From contig JACBWW010000004.1 of the NCBI GenBank assembly GCA_020086605.1, forward strand, positions 13,262,716-13,326,715: a DNA stretch of 64,000 nucleotides, read 5' to 3'. Shown in pieces: positions 12,117 to 26,025 of this stretch; positions within the stretch are counted from its first letter, which is position 1; each line of letters starts with the position of its first letter. This DNA is from Lanius collurio. Its lineage: Eukaryota; Chordata; Aves; Passeriformes; Laniidae. Below the pieces are notes generated by a model. That model saw only the letters and a list, made by a program, of their open reading frames with translations. It had not been told where the DNA came from and made no database searches. The translations under genes and the position numbers were made by a program.

Positions 12117-14681
12117 CAGTTACCTGTCCTGAAAATCTCTTTGCCTACTCTGCCTGGTCTTGTTGGCTTTGTCAGGGCCAAGATGATATTCATCCATAAA
12201 ATTTCTCTAAGGAAAAAAAGGGATTACTCATAGAAGATTCCCTGAGCTATACTCAGTTATGAAAAAATGGGAGTGGAGAAGAGCTCCTCCTTACAATTAC
12301 ACACACGTTTTCTGTAATGCCTCATTTTGATTTAATCTGTACAGAATAGTGGCTTGGAACATATATCTAGAAATGCCTAGAGCACTCTGTTTGAGTTCAT
12401 AGTTATAAGCAAATCTGAAGAGGGCCATATCATGGATGAAAGGATTTCTTATTCCAGAAGCATTCTAATAACTTTCAGACTCATGATTTCACCTATGATG
12501 ACCAGTTCATGCAGATGTGTAGACACATATTAATGTGCATACACAAAATTTTATTTTTCATCTTAAATAACTCCTGCCATGCAATTTGCTGGATATTATG
12601 CTAAAGGAGTTGAGGAAAGAAGGGGAGAGAAAGCTGAGTCTCCTGCAAGTGGTAAATGCTGCTCATGAGAACTCTCTATAATCCTGTCGAGGTTTGCAGG
12701 TGTAATCCATGAGAGCAACCATATGAGAAAAATAGCATGAGAACAGTAAAGAAAAGGTACAGCCAAAGTGGAAAACACTGCCTCAGTGGCCAGCCTGGGA
12801 GGGGTGCAGTGCTGTAAATAGCAAGTTCTTAGCCATGCTAAGACATGCTGAGGCACTGGGGCACGCAGGGCGCTGTGAAACCACTTCCCCATACAAAGTG
12901 GCAACAAATGCTTTGCTCCACTGTAGTTGAAATGTTGCAGCAATGACTTTCACAGGGATAGTAGGGAATTAGAATTTTTCAGACTTATTGGCTTCATTTC
13001 AGACAGGCTGCAGAGACCCCAGAGATTTACAGGTCTGTAGCTTTTCCATTTACATCACAACTCTCATGGAATGTCAACAAATGGCCTCTGAGCCGACAAA
13101 GAACATGTGTTTCTGTCTACTGAGGGAACTTGCTTTCCTAGTGAAATTCCAGATAATCAATTCCTGTATATCCCAGAGGAGATAAAAGCTCTTATGGCTA
13201 GGATCACAACAAATTAACCATGGAACAAATGTATTATATTGCAAAGGAATGTGCTTGCTCTTGTTGACCAGCATTGGAAAAAAAAGAAAAAGCCAGTGTG
13301 ACTGAGTGATATCAAATAGAGATACTACATCTGCATGAAAGCTTCTTGGGAAGAGACTTTTTTTATTCATGCTGTGTGCAAGACCTCAAGATTCACTTGC
13401 ATCACCAAGAACAGCACTTCTTCTTCTACATTGCAGTACACTGAGCCTAATCAACACTGTCAGAGAACAGGCAGTTCTCTTGCTCCCAACTCATTTGAAG
13501 ACCATGAGAAGAAACTCTGATATGATAATCCATTGTAGGTTAGTGTTCTGTCTTCCTTCTTCCCATACACTGATTCTTTCTCATGCAGATGGATCTCATG
13601 TGTATACTTTTCAGGGATGTTGTGCTGCAAGATAACCATTTAGCTTGGGCCTTGTTGAAACCATAAAGGAGGAAATTTTTTTCCTTGTCCTACTTTATAT
13701 AAATAGGCAAATGGAATGAAGACCATCATAACTTCCTGGTTATTTCCACATTTAAATGCTGAAGAGTCAAATGTGCAAACAATAGCCTGACAAGCATATT
13801 TTGTAGAATTAAGCCATTAAACACACATATGTTTTCCAATGGTTAGAATACAACTCTAGTCTTGAAAGTGAAGAATTCTGGTTTATGCCAATGCTCATCA
13901 CCCTTGATTTCTCAAACTCCTTACCCAAACCCAAGGTCTTAATGCCTTGACACATATCTATTCTTCCCTCTTTGGTGAAGAAGCCTGTTTTGAAGATATA
14001 CATTATTTTCTTCAAAAATCTAAAATAATTTTTTTTTTCTGATGCAAGAAGAAAGATGAACTTTAGAGACATATCTCCATGTATACCCAAAGCATAAGCA
14101 TCTTTTTATCATAAAAAGCTTAATTTTATATTCTGTATATATCTTTTTGTCCTTATATTAGTACTAAAAATAAGCCTTCTTCATTCTCAGACTAGAAATA
14201 GTGAACATTTTTCTCTAGTCCAAGCAAATTGTAAAAGTGCTTCTTTTCCTGATTGTGAAAAATTGCCAAATATTCCTAGACACTTTTTCTGAAATTACTT
14301 TTACATTGGTATTTTTTTCTGTCACATGAGTGCCTGTTCAATAGGTCTTGATGTGACTGTGAATGTTTTTATGACACACTGACAACTCCACATGGAATCT
14401 CTGAGGATTTCAAATGCAGCTTTCATTACAATGTTGCAACATTGTTATCAAAGGCAATTTATACTTTTCTCTATGAAAAAGTATTTATGTATGTATATTC
14501 ACTCACCTTCATAAAAGCCTAGTTTCATCTGGCAAACAGGAAATTCATGTTGAAAAATCAGAATCTTAGTATACCATATATATATATCTGTTGTCATATT
14601 CTTAAGAGAGTTGCTCTTTCTATAGAAGCTATCATTCGTATATACAATTTGATGAAAATTTAATTTTTGTGACAACATTGT

Positions 14682-14738
14682 GATAAGAAATGATAATAAA
14701 ATAATTAATAAAATAGTAATAAAAATGATAATAAAAGT
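14682..14738. repeat. ATA/TAA-rich low-complexity tract
   Basis: Imperfect repetition of ATAATAAA and AATAG-type units, a simple AT-rich tract just upstream of the ERVL remnant. Confidence 0.8.
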
Positions 14739-15039
14739 TAGTTAGCGGGTGCACACAAGGTTTAAGAGGCTACCTCTGTACCCGTAAAAGCAATGCTTAC
14801 ATATTCTCCTGTAATCCAGTGATCAGATGTGAGTCCTGAAATATCAGGCCCTGCACTCTATTAAGGAGCAGAGGCGAACAGCAAGACTCCTTTTTCAGGA
14901 GACAGCATTTGTAACACATATTTGACCCATTGTGACAGGGTCACAAGAGAAACACAGCAGTACTGAGATCAACTGAAGTGTTTGTGAACAATTTATCTGA
15001 AATGGATTCTCACAAAAGGCTGTACCCTCATTCATCATC

Positions 15040-17097
15040 TGCTCATCAGGGGCTAGCATGGGAGTCTCAGTGAAAGAAATAATCAACAAGAATCGTTGAC
15101 CCAGTTGTTCACCAAGTGGCTGTGCCAGGCTGAATACTCAGAGCATGTCTTGGACACATCATGCAACTGATGCTACATGGAGTAAGTGGGTTGCACTGAT
15201 CACACAAGGAGGTGCAATAAGAAACCCCAGCTGTCCAGGAATCTTGAAAATGATCATGGACTGTCCAAAGGACACGTATTTTGGAATATAGCCAGAGGAG
15301 GAGGGGAAACATGCTGAAGAGGTCTCACTAATAATAAGTTACCCGAAAGTGAGAAGAAATGGTCTTGTTTATTGATGGGTCCAGACATAGGAAAGCATTG
15401 GAGATGGAAGGAGGCCAGATATGAAATGTCCCCTATGACAAGCTGCAGAAACTGCTGAAGAAGAAGGTAACTTGAGGCAATTTACACAGATGAAAACTCT
15501 ACAGCTGGCTTTAGACATTGCTGAATGAGAAAAATGATCAAGACTATACCTCTAAATTGATGATGAAGGGTGACTGCTGTGATGGAAGCAGAATGACTGG
15601 CAGTGCAGATGTAAACCCATCTGTGCTGCTGCACAACCCATCTTGCTGTGACAAGATATTGGGTGGGGAACCTGGTTGTGAAGGTATGCCACATGGATGC
15701 ACATTTATCCTTGGGTTGGACCACTGAAGGACATCAACAACAGGTGGGTCTGGCTGTTAAGTCTGATGTGGCTCAAGTGGATCTGGTTTGGCACCATAAG
15801 GGAATGATTTTTGGCTTAGTGGGCCCATGACACAATTAAAGAAATTATGCGACATAGAGATGGGCTCATGATCCCGGGGTGGTGTTGTCCATGGACACTA
15901 CCACTCAGGTTATTTGTGTGTGTGCCACATGTTGCAATTAAGCCAGCCAAGCAGTTTGGTATGGAGGACAGTAGCTGAAATCTAAATATGAAGTGGTCTG
16001 GCATCTTGACTGTATCACTGTCCCAGAAACCCACTGAGGCAAACAGCATGTGCTTGCAATGATGGAAGCCAACACCAGAGGACTGGAAACATATCCTGTG
16101 TCCCATGCCATATATAGAATACTATCCTGGGCCTGGAACACAAGTCATATGGTGACATGGCACCCCAGAAATAATTGTCAGGCAATGGAACACATTTCCA
16201 AAACCTCATAGACACTTGAGCCAATGAACATGGCATTGAGTGGGTATATCACAACCCCTATCATGCACCATCCTCTGGAAAAATCAAATTATATAATGGA
16301 CTATTAAAAACTGCACTGATAGCATAGATAGTGTGTGGTTGAACCTTCCAACACAGGGAGAAACATTTAGTAAAAACCACTGGTTAGTTAGCACTAGAGG
16401 ATCTGGTCCTGCCCATTTAAAACTGTTATGTACTGTAGAAGGGATAGAGTAGAGCACGTAAAAAACTATGCTGGGGAAAACAGTCTGAGTTATTCCTGCT
16501 TCAGGCAAAGACAAACCCATTTATTCAATTACTTTTGCTCAAGGACCTGGGTGAACTTGATAAGTAAAGCAGGAGCACGGGTAAGTACAAAGCGTACCTG
16601 AAGGGGACTTTCTTTTGGGTGAGAATACTCAATTAGATTATATGATAGTATTTGCTGTAAAACACTGTATAGTATCACTTCTAGGTGGCTAAATGTCAGC
16701 ACAATAGGTGCCTCATGGACCCCTTCTCCGGCACTCTGAATTTGGGGATCTGAACAGACTCCTTTTCAATCACCATATCTAAATAATTACTGTAAAAATC
16801 ACCCATATTAATAAAGAATTTACTGTGATGAAAAGTGCATTGGTGATGAAATCACAGCTGCTTCAGCATGCAAGAATCTGACACTGTGTACCATCTTTCC
16901 TGCTCTGAGACACTGTTATGACAGATAAAGGCCAAAGTAGTGGACTAAATAAACTCAATGGACATATTATAGGGATAGCCAATAGACTAAGGGAAAGACA
17001 TCTGTGTATGGATATTGAAAGGTAGGGAAGGTGACGGTGTATTGAAAAGTATGGGACCCGGGCATGATATAAATGTTATGAAAAAGGGGGTGGAAAC
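15040..17097 (+). pseudogene. ERVL-type provirus, internal region with decayed pol
   Basis: Remnant of the 3' half of an ERVL (class III) provirus. The order seen is a degraded segment consistent with the end of reverse transcriptase (about 15040-15350), RNase H starting at an LFIDGS-like motif (15364-15381), a linker, then integrase (about 15830-16560). Integrase shows the first core aspartate in a WHLDCITVPETH context near 15996-16030. The second acidic site is glycine in an SGNGTHF context (16178-16198) and the expected glutamate is lysine (16286-16288). Stops and frame changes are frequent, so no protein of family length survives. The 3' non-coding part ends in a polypurine tract (about 17080-17096) next to the LTR. 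No envelope gene is present, as is normal for ERVL. The gag region, most of reverse transcriptase and the 5' LTR are missing. Confidence 0.8.
17080..17097 (+). promoter_or_regulatory. Polypurine tract of the ERVL provirus
   Basis: A purine run, GAAAAAGGGGGTGGAAA followed by C, sits immediately before the TG that opens the LTR at 17098. This is the position of the plus-strand primer in reverse transcription. It supports plus orientation and identity as a 3' LTR. Confidence 0.7.
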
Positions 17098-17420
17098 TGC
17101 CCTGGTTTTGGCTGGGATAGAGCTAATTTTTTTCCTAGTATCTGGTACAGAGGTGTGCTTTGGATTAAGTGGGAGACTAATATTGATAACACACTGATGA
17201 TTTTAGTTGCTGCTAAGTAGTAAAGGTAATAGTGAGGTACTAGTAAGGGTAAGGCAAATCCTCTGCTCTGAGAGCTGCACAAGAAGTGGTGAGGAAGCAC
17301 AGCCAGGACAACTGAGCTGGCCAAAGGGATATTCCATACCACACAATGTCATGCTCAGTGTGTGAACTGCCCCAGCAAGGGGGCTGAGTGCCGTGCGGGT
17401 TAGAATAGAAAGTGTCAGAT
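17098..17420 (+). mobile_element. Truncated 3' LTR, avian ERVL type
   Basis: Starts TGCCCTGGTTTTGGCTGGGA and follows the avian ERVL U3 layout: 'gatagagctaattttt', 'gtgctttggatt', 'gataacacactgatg', 'cacagccaggacaactgag', 'ccaaagggatattccatacc', then a degraded TATA area. It lies directly after a polypurine tract and integrase remnants, so it is the 3' LTR of that provirus. The R and U5 parts are missing or unrecognisable after about 17420. It shares blocks with the LTR at 10299. Confidence 0.8.
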
Positions 17421-20400
17421 GAAGATACCTGTCACTAAGTACTTTTGGCTTTTTTTAGGTCAGCTTTTAGTTCCATTTGAGATATCCTTTATGGCAAGAG
17501 TTTACATGGAATATAGACTCTCATTAGCTCATAACAGTCCATATGTAATATGGCAAAAATCTTTAATAGCTGAGATACTGCTGTTATGTCAAGGACTTTC
17601 TTAAAAATCTTTTCACCCTAGTGTTCTCTGTCTGTCCCAGAACCATTCCAAAAACAAGAAATTTAAGAATACCTTTTGTCCTTGACAGGCTCTAAAAACC
17701 AAAGTAAAGCAAAACAAACAAAAGGGTTTTTTCGATATACTAAGAATTAAAAAAGATAGAGAAATATTAAAAGGTACAAAACATGTACATTTGTGCTTAC
17801 TTCCACAAAAAGACAATATTCCCCCATGATTTTCTTTTCTTTTGTTATCCTTACAGTCTGACAACTAATGTCACTGGCTGCCAAGTTAATCTATTTATAA
17901 AATGCCAAACAATTAGCAATATCAAAAAAACAAAACATATCTATATATGTGGCAAAACTACAAATCAGACAGCTACTGCTGATTAATTTTCCCTAGATTT
18001 TCCAAAAGGTAGTCTGTGAGAAAAGAGAAAGAAGATTCAAGGTCTCTTTATCATTCCTACAGAGACAAAAAGAGTTAATAAATGAGTAAATAGAAATCAA
18101 TAAATTTAATTATTTCTTGTATTGGTTTGCAAAATGCACTGTAGGTTTCACTACCTGATTATCATTGATCTGCTAGGGTATAGGGGAAGGGAAAGAATTA
18201 ATCAACCAAGACAATTCCAGGCATAGTTTATTTTCTTTTTTCAATCTGGCATTACAGTTTCTGTGTGTCAAAGGATCATGCTTAGGAATTATACATTAGC
18301 AATCTGATCTTGAAAGTCTTAAATAAATATTACAGAAGAGAATATTTTGTCTTCAAATAGGGTTTGTTTTCTTTTGTAGCATGCCTGGAGTCATTAGCAG
18401 CCTGTTGCATTAATCTCATAGATCGCATCTAAGACCTTAATGTTATTCTCAGAGAAATTGCTTTCTGAATGCTCTTTGAAACAAACTTCAACTCCTAATT
18501 GTCTTGGAGGAGCTCTCAATCCAAGTAGCCATTCCTTTGTGTGTCCCAAATGATAAATATGCTAATGAAAAACAAGGAGAGGAGTGAACACAACTTGTCC
18601 TAACACGTATTTCATACCATCTTCACAAGCTTATGCAGGGATAGAATAATGCTGACATTCAGAATTAGTTTGCCTGGTTTTTTTGAAAAAAATTCTTCCC
18701 TTTACTCTTCTAGCATTTCTTGGACTCTTCACAAAACAAGCTACCTTGTCCCTGAATTTACCCATAGCAGTTTATAATTAAATAGTCACATTTTGAGAGG
18801 GGAGAGATATAAATTTATATTGCTCCAAAGATCTGAGAATTAAAACTTTCTTTAAATTTTTAGAGAAGCATTCCAGAAATTCTACTATTCCCTATTAATG
18901 GCGATAGTTTGGGTTGCCTGACCAGTTAGCACATATTCAGTATATGTAAATGGGGGCAAGGATCCTAATTCCTCATAAGAATTAGTCATCTGTATTTCCC
19001 ACACTGATGAAGGCATTGCTAAGTCACCTCTGATGGTGTTTATTTGGGTGTGCTGTGCTGAGATAAGAGGTGCACTGTCATTCTGGTATGACTAAAGATG
19101 GAGGGTAAACATTTACAAAACAAAATATATTTGCTTTAATTCACAAGCTCCACATTGGTAGAGTTTGTCATGGAATCTGACTAAAATGCCAGGAACTGGA
19201 CTACCTAAACACTTAGGTTCCCCAGAAAATGTTCCCAGGGACCAAAGTAGGTTTCTACAAAAATTCTGATCTATGACCAAACTGATGTATCAACTTAACT
19301 TAGCAAATCTCTCAGGTCAAAGCCCTTTTAAAGACCTAAACCTACCTGCCATTTTGTGTGTCTTCTCTAAGATAGGAAATGTAGTTCACTAAGTCAAAGA
19401 AAGAGAAGTACTACATGTGAGTTCTCCAAACAGCTGTAGATACATAGAGATACTCATTTGAACTCTCCTACCCAGGAGAGTGTTCACACTCCTGCCACAA
19501 AAATCAGTTTTTAACCATAATCACTGAAACTAAGGGGCTGTGTATGAAGTATGTTTAGAAACTGAAGAAATCAGGAATCAAAAAATAACAACATTAAGTC
19601 CTAGAGGGAGATGTGCTAACAAAAAACTTCAGGAATTAAAGAAAAAAAGTATGTAGTGTGAATGAAACCTTCACCTTAATTAAATGCCTCACTATGGTAT
19701 GCCAAAACTTGTTTGATCTTGAAAACAGCAGTAAAAAAAGATTATTGAAATATAAAAGGTAGTTATGTCTAGAACTACAACAGACATCAGGTGAAATGAG
19801 TGATCATTTAACTCAAAACTGTTCAGAAAAAATCTGAATAATTCTACTGTATTTCTTCACTTTTACTGAAAATAGTGGAATTTAGACTTAGTAATAGATG
19901 TACTTTACTGAGGAAATAGCATCAGTTGATGAGGACATCAAATAATGTTAAAAATGCAGGAGGCTGTGCAACAGAAATTGAGTTTCTAAATTTAGCAAAC
20001 TATTTAAAGTCTTAACAAGTAATCATGTCCTCTTAATTCATTTCATAAATTCCTGTCACAAAATGGTGTTTTTTCCCAAATGATCTTGTAAATACAAAGT
20101 AAAATTTACTAACAGTACTAAAATGATGAATGCTTTGAATATTGATCATTGCTTAACACTGAACTGCTTTCTATAATGATTATGATTTAACAAGAGTCAT
20201 GCAATCTTGCTAAATGTCTCAGTGGTCTTCAATGGCAAAAGACTTAGAAGGTCACTGGAAACACTTTAATTATACATGGACATCATTCCACTTAGACTTG
20301 AGGATAATATCTTCAGAAACTAAATAGAGCCTTTGGATCATATTGAGTTTAATATTAAATCTCTTTGCTTTAAAAGCCCTATTCTAAATTTAGCTTTCAT

Positions 20401-20529
20401 ACTAATCAAATAGTACACCTTAATGCAACTTTTAAGCTTTTTCTCTTGAATTATATTTAGTGGTTATCATACAATTGAAATAATAATTCAAAATCTTTGC
20501 ACTTTTATACAGTAGAAGTATTATAAGTT
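17421..20529. other. Unique AT-rich non-coding DNA
   Basis: No recognisable gene, RNA or transposon. A short hairpin with 8-bp arms and a 4-nt loop lies at 19462-19481. Confidence 0.55.
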
Positions 20530-21143
20530 CACAGAGTCACAGAGTGGAAGAGATGGGAATGCAGGTCTGAAGGTTATCTTTTCCAACCCTTGTGCTCAAG
20601 CAGAGCAGCTAGAACAGTCTGCCCAGGAGCACATTTGGATGGCTTTTGAAAAATGTAATGACCTCTCTGGGGAAAACCATTCGAGTGTTTGACCATCCTC
20701 AGAGTTAAAAGGCTGTTTCCTGATGCTCAGCTGGAACACCCTGTGTTTCATTTTGTGTCCATTGGCTCACATCCTGTCACCGGGAACTACTGGAAAGAGC
20801 CTGGCTCGTTTTTGTAGCATCTTTTCAGGAATTTATATACAGTGAAGAGATGCCCCTGAGTCTTTCCTTCTTCAGCTTAGTCTCAGCTCTCTTAACTTTT
20901 CCTTGTACACTCTTGGTACTTTACCATCTTCGGGGCCCTGTGCTGGACTCTCTCGACTATGTCCATGTCTCTCCTGTACTGGGCTGCCTGGAACTGGACC
21001 CGGTGATGCAGGTGTGACCTCCCCAGTGCTGAGGAAGAAAAAGGATCCCCTCCCTCAAACTGTTGGCAACACTTCTAATACAGCCTCCTAATACGATACC
21101 TTTAGACTTCTCTGACAGGAGCACATTGCTGGCTCCTGTTCAG
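20530..21143 (-). mobile_element. CR1 LINE 3' end, 5'-truncated
   Basis: Read on the minus strand this is the 3' end of a CR1 element. The plus strand starts with CACAGAGTCACAGAG, the complement of the ATTCTRTG-type octamer repeat that ends CR1 elements. It continues through CR1 landmarks such as the 'ccaaccc' block, the 'ctgtttcctgatgctcagctggaacaccctgtg' type block, 'gccctgtgctggactctctc' and 'ctgggctgcctggaactgg'. It ends near the 'gcacattgctggctcctgttcag' block at 21143. Substitutions are scattered throughout and no long open frame survives, so the copy is old and inactive. 5' truncation is normal for LINE copies. Confidence 0.9.
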
Positions 21144-24100
21144 TTTCTATGATATCTTTGAACATCTGACTAAAATATTTAAAACTCAATTACAGATGAA
21201 AATAAGAAGATATTAATAAAATTACTTTGACATAGTGTCCAAGTTGAATAAACATTAGAATTGTGATCAAATGAGCATTAGAAGGAAGATTTTAAAGCAG
21301 AGAGAAAAGCTGTAAAGAAGTTTGCAGGAAGTGTGATTTCCTGCTCCTTCCTAACATGAGGTTTTTCTAATCAGGGTAAGTGTGTAAGAAAACTTTAAAA
21401 TTATTTAAAATTATTGTTGTGCTTACATTTTAATTTTCAGACTTTCTAATTTGACATGTTAGTCTTTTACCCTTTACTTTATAGCAGTGACATTCTTTTG
21501 TTTTCTATAAGGACTTTCTGATAATTTAGAAATGCCTTTCAATAAATTATGAAAAAAAGATTGGCCCTAAACAAACAGTTCTCTAATCTACTATTCCACT
21601 TCATAACAATTTTAAATACATTTAGTGGCATCTTTCTGCTTGAATATAAGCAATGATTTTTTTTGTTTCTTCCTTATTTTTACTGAGTATGCAGATTTAC
21701 TAATTGTTACTATCTGTCTCCCTCAAACATTTTTTCATCTAACTTGTACTTGAATAGGGTAAAGATTTCCTATTTAGAGTATTTTTTACAAGTATTGTTC
21801 TTTGTACAGAGAAAACAAATTATGATAAATTCTCTTGACCATGAATTTAACAAGCAGGGCTTATCAAAAACCTTTTCTTCCCATTCCTCCTTTTTGTAGA
21901 CAAGCCCAAGTTACTCAGGAATAGAAAGTGGGATCAAACAGAATAAGAGAAGCAAAATAGAAGTTAAATAAAAGAAAAAGAATTAAACAAAATGATCATA
22001 TTTTCCAATATTTCATTGGATATTTTAACTTTGAACACTAAACAAGAACATGGGAGTTTATTTACAGAATAATCTGTAGGGGAATACCAAGTGGAAAAAG
22101 TAATGTTGCCAAATACGTTATTTTTTCTTCCCTTAAAAAGCTTTTGGGGTTAAAAAATCTTTTTTTAATGTCATTGATATGTTGTTCACGATGAAAACAC
22201 TGCAGTCATTTTTAAATCTCCTTTTAATATGTGTATCATTGTCTGTGAAAGCAAGTAAAAAAGCTGTGGTAAGAGCAAAACCTGTTGGCCATGCTTGTAT
22301 TAGGCTTTCATTTTTAAAGGGACTTTTGCTGTAGCATTTTGATGTCAAAAACAAATGAATTGGTACAGATACAGCATAATAGGATCATTCTATTCCCACT
22401 CTAAACTTTTGGAAAGTAAGAAAAAATTGCTGCCTGATGGTCGATGCATTGAATGAATGCATCTGAAATGGAGTGTAATGTTTGGCAGTGACTTGTTTGG
22501 AAACCACAAGCAGTCACCAGTTCCCTACAGCCTGGTTTATCTGCCTGTCAAAAAGGATTATTATTTAGTTCTTCAAAGGCTCAGTAAGGCTTAATGAATA
22601 CATATAATGAGTCCTAGGATCTCTAGGTGAACATCCTTGCACAGAAGAGAAAAATGTTATTATGAAGCTGACTTTGTGAAGTGCAAGAAGGCCTTGTGCC
22701 AGAGCAGGGTGGTTGCACAAGGAACAGAAAAACCAGACTGGAAGCCAAAGTAAACAGTCACATGATATTTTTATGTCTGGACTCCATTGTCAGATACCTG
22801 ACTCCCTGCTCTACCAGGATTACAGCTCTCCTTTCCCCCTCAGTATCAGACCTCTTCTGTCCTTCAGGTGTCTTCCCCACACTAAATGACAACAGATAGG
22901 AGCTGATGACATTCTCCCTCTGGGTTAAAACCCTTATCGTATTGTGTTAGGCAGAAAACAGTCTCTAAAGAAAAATTTTAAACCAATTTCAATAAAAAAA
23001 TTTCAATTATATTTTGTCTAAATCTGTTGTTCCCAGATCAAGCTGTTCCTATTCTACTCTTTCTCCCCTTGCATAGAATAAAGCTTATTTCCCAAGGACC
23101 TACCGTGGCTTCTGTGAGAGATTTAAGCCTGTGCTCCATTTACCATAAAAAGGGCTGTGTAGAAGCAGAAAGTGTCATCTTTGAAGAAGGATGAGCTATT
23201 TCTGCAGTCAGTGAGGGATATTAGAGGATTTCTGTGTAGGGATCTTTACATAAATTTCTTCTTTACTTCTTCACCTGGAGACACGCCCATTTTCAGTGAG
23301 TTAGCATTTCAATGTTGTGCAGTTGTTTAATGTTGTTTTCCTTTGACAAATGGTACCTTTTCTACTTAATAAAACAAATTAAAAATGAACTGAGTAACTC
23401 ATTAGCTAATATCCATGCAAAATATACAAACCCTGTGTGTAGAAATAAAGCTAAAGTAAAAAAAAAGCTAAAGGCAAGTTAAGTGAAGCTGAAATTTAGA
23501 GCAAGAATCTTTTTGAAGGTGTCAGTGCATCATTACTGATATGCTATATGTTTATAAGTGTGTTTATTTAAATTGCTTCTGCTCTAGTATTCATTTGATG
23601 TGACAGTCAAATCATTGGGAAAACAAAGGTCAAATTCTCTCTTCAGAAGGCATGTTCAGTTCCTGCTTGTTTAATGAGAGCTGAAACTTCAGGGCAGTGT
23701 TGCTTCCCAAGTGTTGTCAATGCAGCTGAAGTTGTGAAGTAATAGAGTCTCAGCAGAGGTTTTGTTCTTCCAAAAATTTCATGTAACACCTAGCTGGGGT
23801 GATTCATAAGCTAAATCAAGCTTATAGAAGATATATATTTTATATATAAAACAATGACAAAAAATATATTTACATAAAAATACATATTTTAAAGCAGCCA
23901 GGCTTACTGTCATATTTTCAGTTGTTTTATATAGTGAGCCACAAGGATATGTTCAATATTCTTAAACTGTGTGACTCTTTAAGGGGTCTTTTAAATCAAA
24001 ACATCAATTCTTGGGCATTTCTAACTGTGCAGATCATTGTAAGATGAAGATCTTCTGCTACCTTATTCACTAGCACATCTACATAAACTTTTTTACCAGG

Positions 24101-26016
24101 CAGACAACCATAATTTTGCCTACTTCAGTGTTGTGAACATGGAAAGAGTTTCCTGTCTGGAGGAATGTTTCATGAGTTTAGACATTTGCTCAGATAAGGA
24201 AAAAATATTTCTAATCTGCAAATAGCTCTGGAAATATTGAATAAAGGGAGAAAAAAAAAATGCAGGCATTGGTTGAGCAAATAAAACCATGCTGAACTAC
24301 TCATTTTGGATAATTTATTTTTCATTTGATCTTTCAGTAAATTTTTTGTGTAATAGGTAGGTTAAAACTAGTAATAACTATAAACAGTACATAGTTTTGA
24401 TTGAATTTAAAACTTGGATTTTTCAGCAATTTTAGGACTCTAGCCAGGTGTAACTTGCAATAATAAAATTAGAATATAGCTTTTTAAAAGGTTACAACAT
24501 TCCAAATTTAACCCTGTCTTCAAATCTATTTCCACTGAAAAAGGAATTATTTGTGGATTTTAAGGTTCAAACATATTCCTCCTTTACCCCTTTCATGCTA
24601 GTTGTTCCTTGTCTGACTTAAGTGGTCTAGATAAAGGCAGAATTGAGTTAGACTTTAATGAGTTTTTAAAGTAATGACATGACAAGTTAATAATTGAGGT
24701 TTTTAAACCACAATTCTAATGTGATTCAAAAAATAAAAACAATTAATAATTTATATGTTTTATTTTTCATTAGGTTCACTAGTAGTCCCAGTCTAACCAC
24801 AGGAATCTCAATATATCTCCTATGTTCATTCCCAGCAAGGGTGAGAAAGCATGCTTACCAAACTCCTGGAAGAAAAGGCAAGATTACAATAAAACATTAA
24901 AAGAAAAATCAAAGAATATGAAGATGTGGTGTCCAACAAACACTTATGAATCATTTACTACTTTGTATTTTTTAGGTTTGATGGCTTCTAATTCTGAAAG
25001 CAATTTGTCCTTCAAAATTTCCTCTTTCCTTCTCCATAAGGAATGAGAAGTGTGGTACCAACCAATAGTTTCATCACTTCAGTTCCTGAAAAGCATTCAG
25101 GCAATTAAGGAATCTTTACTCCCAGAAAATATGGTCATATTACCTTCATCAGGTGTCAGTGACCACCTAAATATTAACAGTTAATTAATTCAAGTCACTT
25201 CCCACTTCTACATGTAGAAATGACATGGCATTTATAGAGGATTGTAAAAGTAGGAAGGCAGACAAGCCTGAAAGCTCATAAGCAGGCCTTCTGAAGAATT
25301 TCAATGAATGTTCTCAAATGTTGAATTAAAAAATGGTACTGGTAAGGAGAGAGAGAGTAACTTGTTAAAAAATGCATATCCCTTTTGCATTCCCTTGGCA
25401 TTTATAACATACAAAGTAATTGAAACCACAGTTGGGGCAGTTAGGGTAGCTCTATAAACAGCAGCAGTTCAGCAGGTGGTAACAATAGTAATGTGGAATG
25501 GAACAGAACTGACCTCTTCACTTCTTCTTTTTTAACATAGGATTTTATTTTAATTTGTTTCAGAAAACATCAAAGAGACTGTAAAAAAAAGCCTTTATGT
25601 ACTCTGTGAAATATAAAATGAATTCTCTTATCACCCAGATGCAGACTTGATATGAGAGTAATGAATGCTTTACAAATACAAAGAGATTAGATTTTCTTTA
25701 TGTTTCTAATCAGAGACACTTAGTTTAGGTAGCTTAGATCCACAGTTTTGGATTTGTAAAAAACAAACAGCTTATGTATTCAGAAAGATCTTATACAAAC
25801 AAAACCCAAATGAGGTTTTCTTTTGACTCAGAAGTGTAGGAGGACCCAATCTCAAACATTATATATCTCAGCAAACACAAGTAGCCCATTTTAACTCGTT
25901 TTACAGCACACAGAGCTACCCTTAGGTGCATGAAGCACTTTTCAAGACATAACAGAAATATATCAACAGAAGGTAGGAGTACAGATTTTCTTCAATTCTG
26001 TAAAAATAAAGGCTTT
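21144..26016. other. Unique AT-rich non-coding DNA
   Basis: I recognise no gene or transposon. There is an AT-only tract near 23828-23890 and a short inverted repeat (8-bp arms, 5-nt loop) at 22443-22463. Open frames are short and without features. Confidence 0.55.
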
Positions 26017-26025
26017 GCAGGTGAT

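Larger units (their letters stand above)
10773..15039. other. Unique AT-rich non-coding DNA
   Basis: No gene or transposon is recognised. A minus-strand frame at 12596-12943 (115 codons) is the longest here but has no recognisable domain. A twin-hairpin structure lies at 12074-12116. The stretch 14682-14738 is an ATAATAAA-rich low-complexity tract. The 14740-15039 segment may belong to the retroviral element that follows, but I cannot match it. Confidence 0.5.

Noticed and set aside
12596..12943. 115-codon minus-strand open frame
   Set aside because: Longest frame in its area, but no recognisable domain, no supporting splice or promoter signals, and composition fits a chance frame in slightly GC-richer DNA.
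19462..19481. Hairpin with 8-bp arms
   Set aside because: Perfect, but short enough to occur by chance in a 64-kb window; no context supports a function.
22443..22463. Inverted repeat GATGCATT/AATGCATC
   Set aside because: Short arms, built on a self-complementary ATGCAT core, expected by chance.
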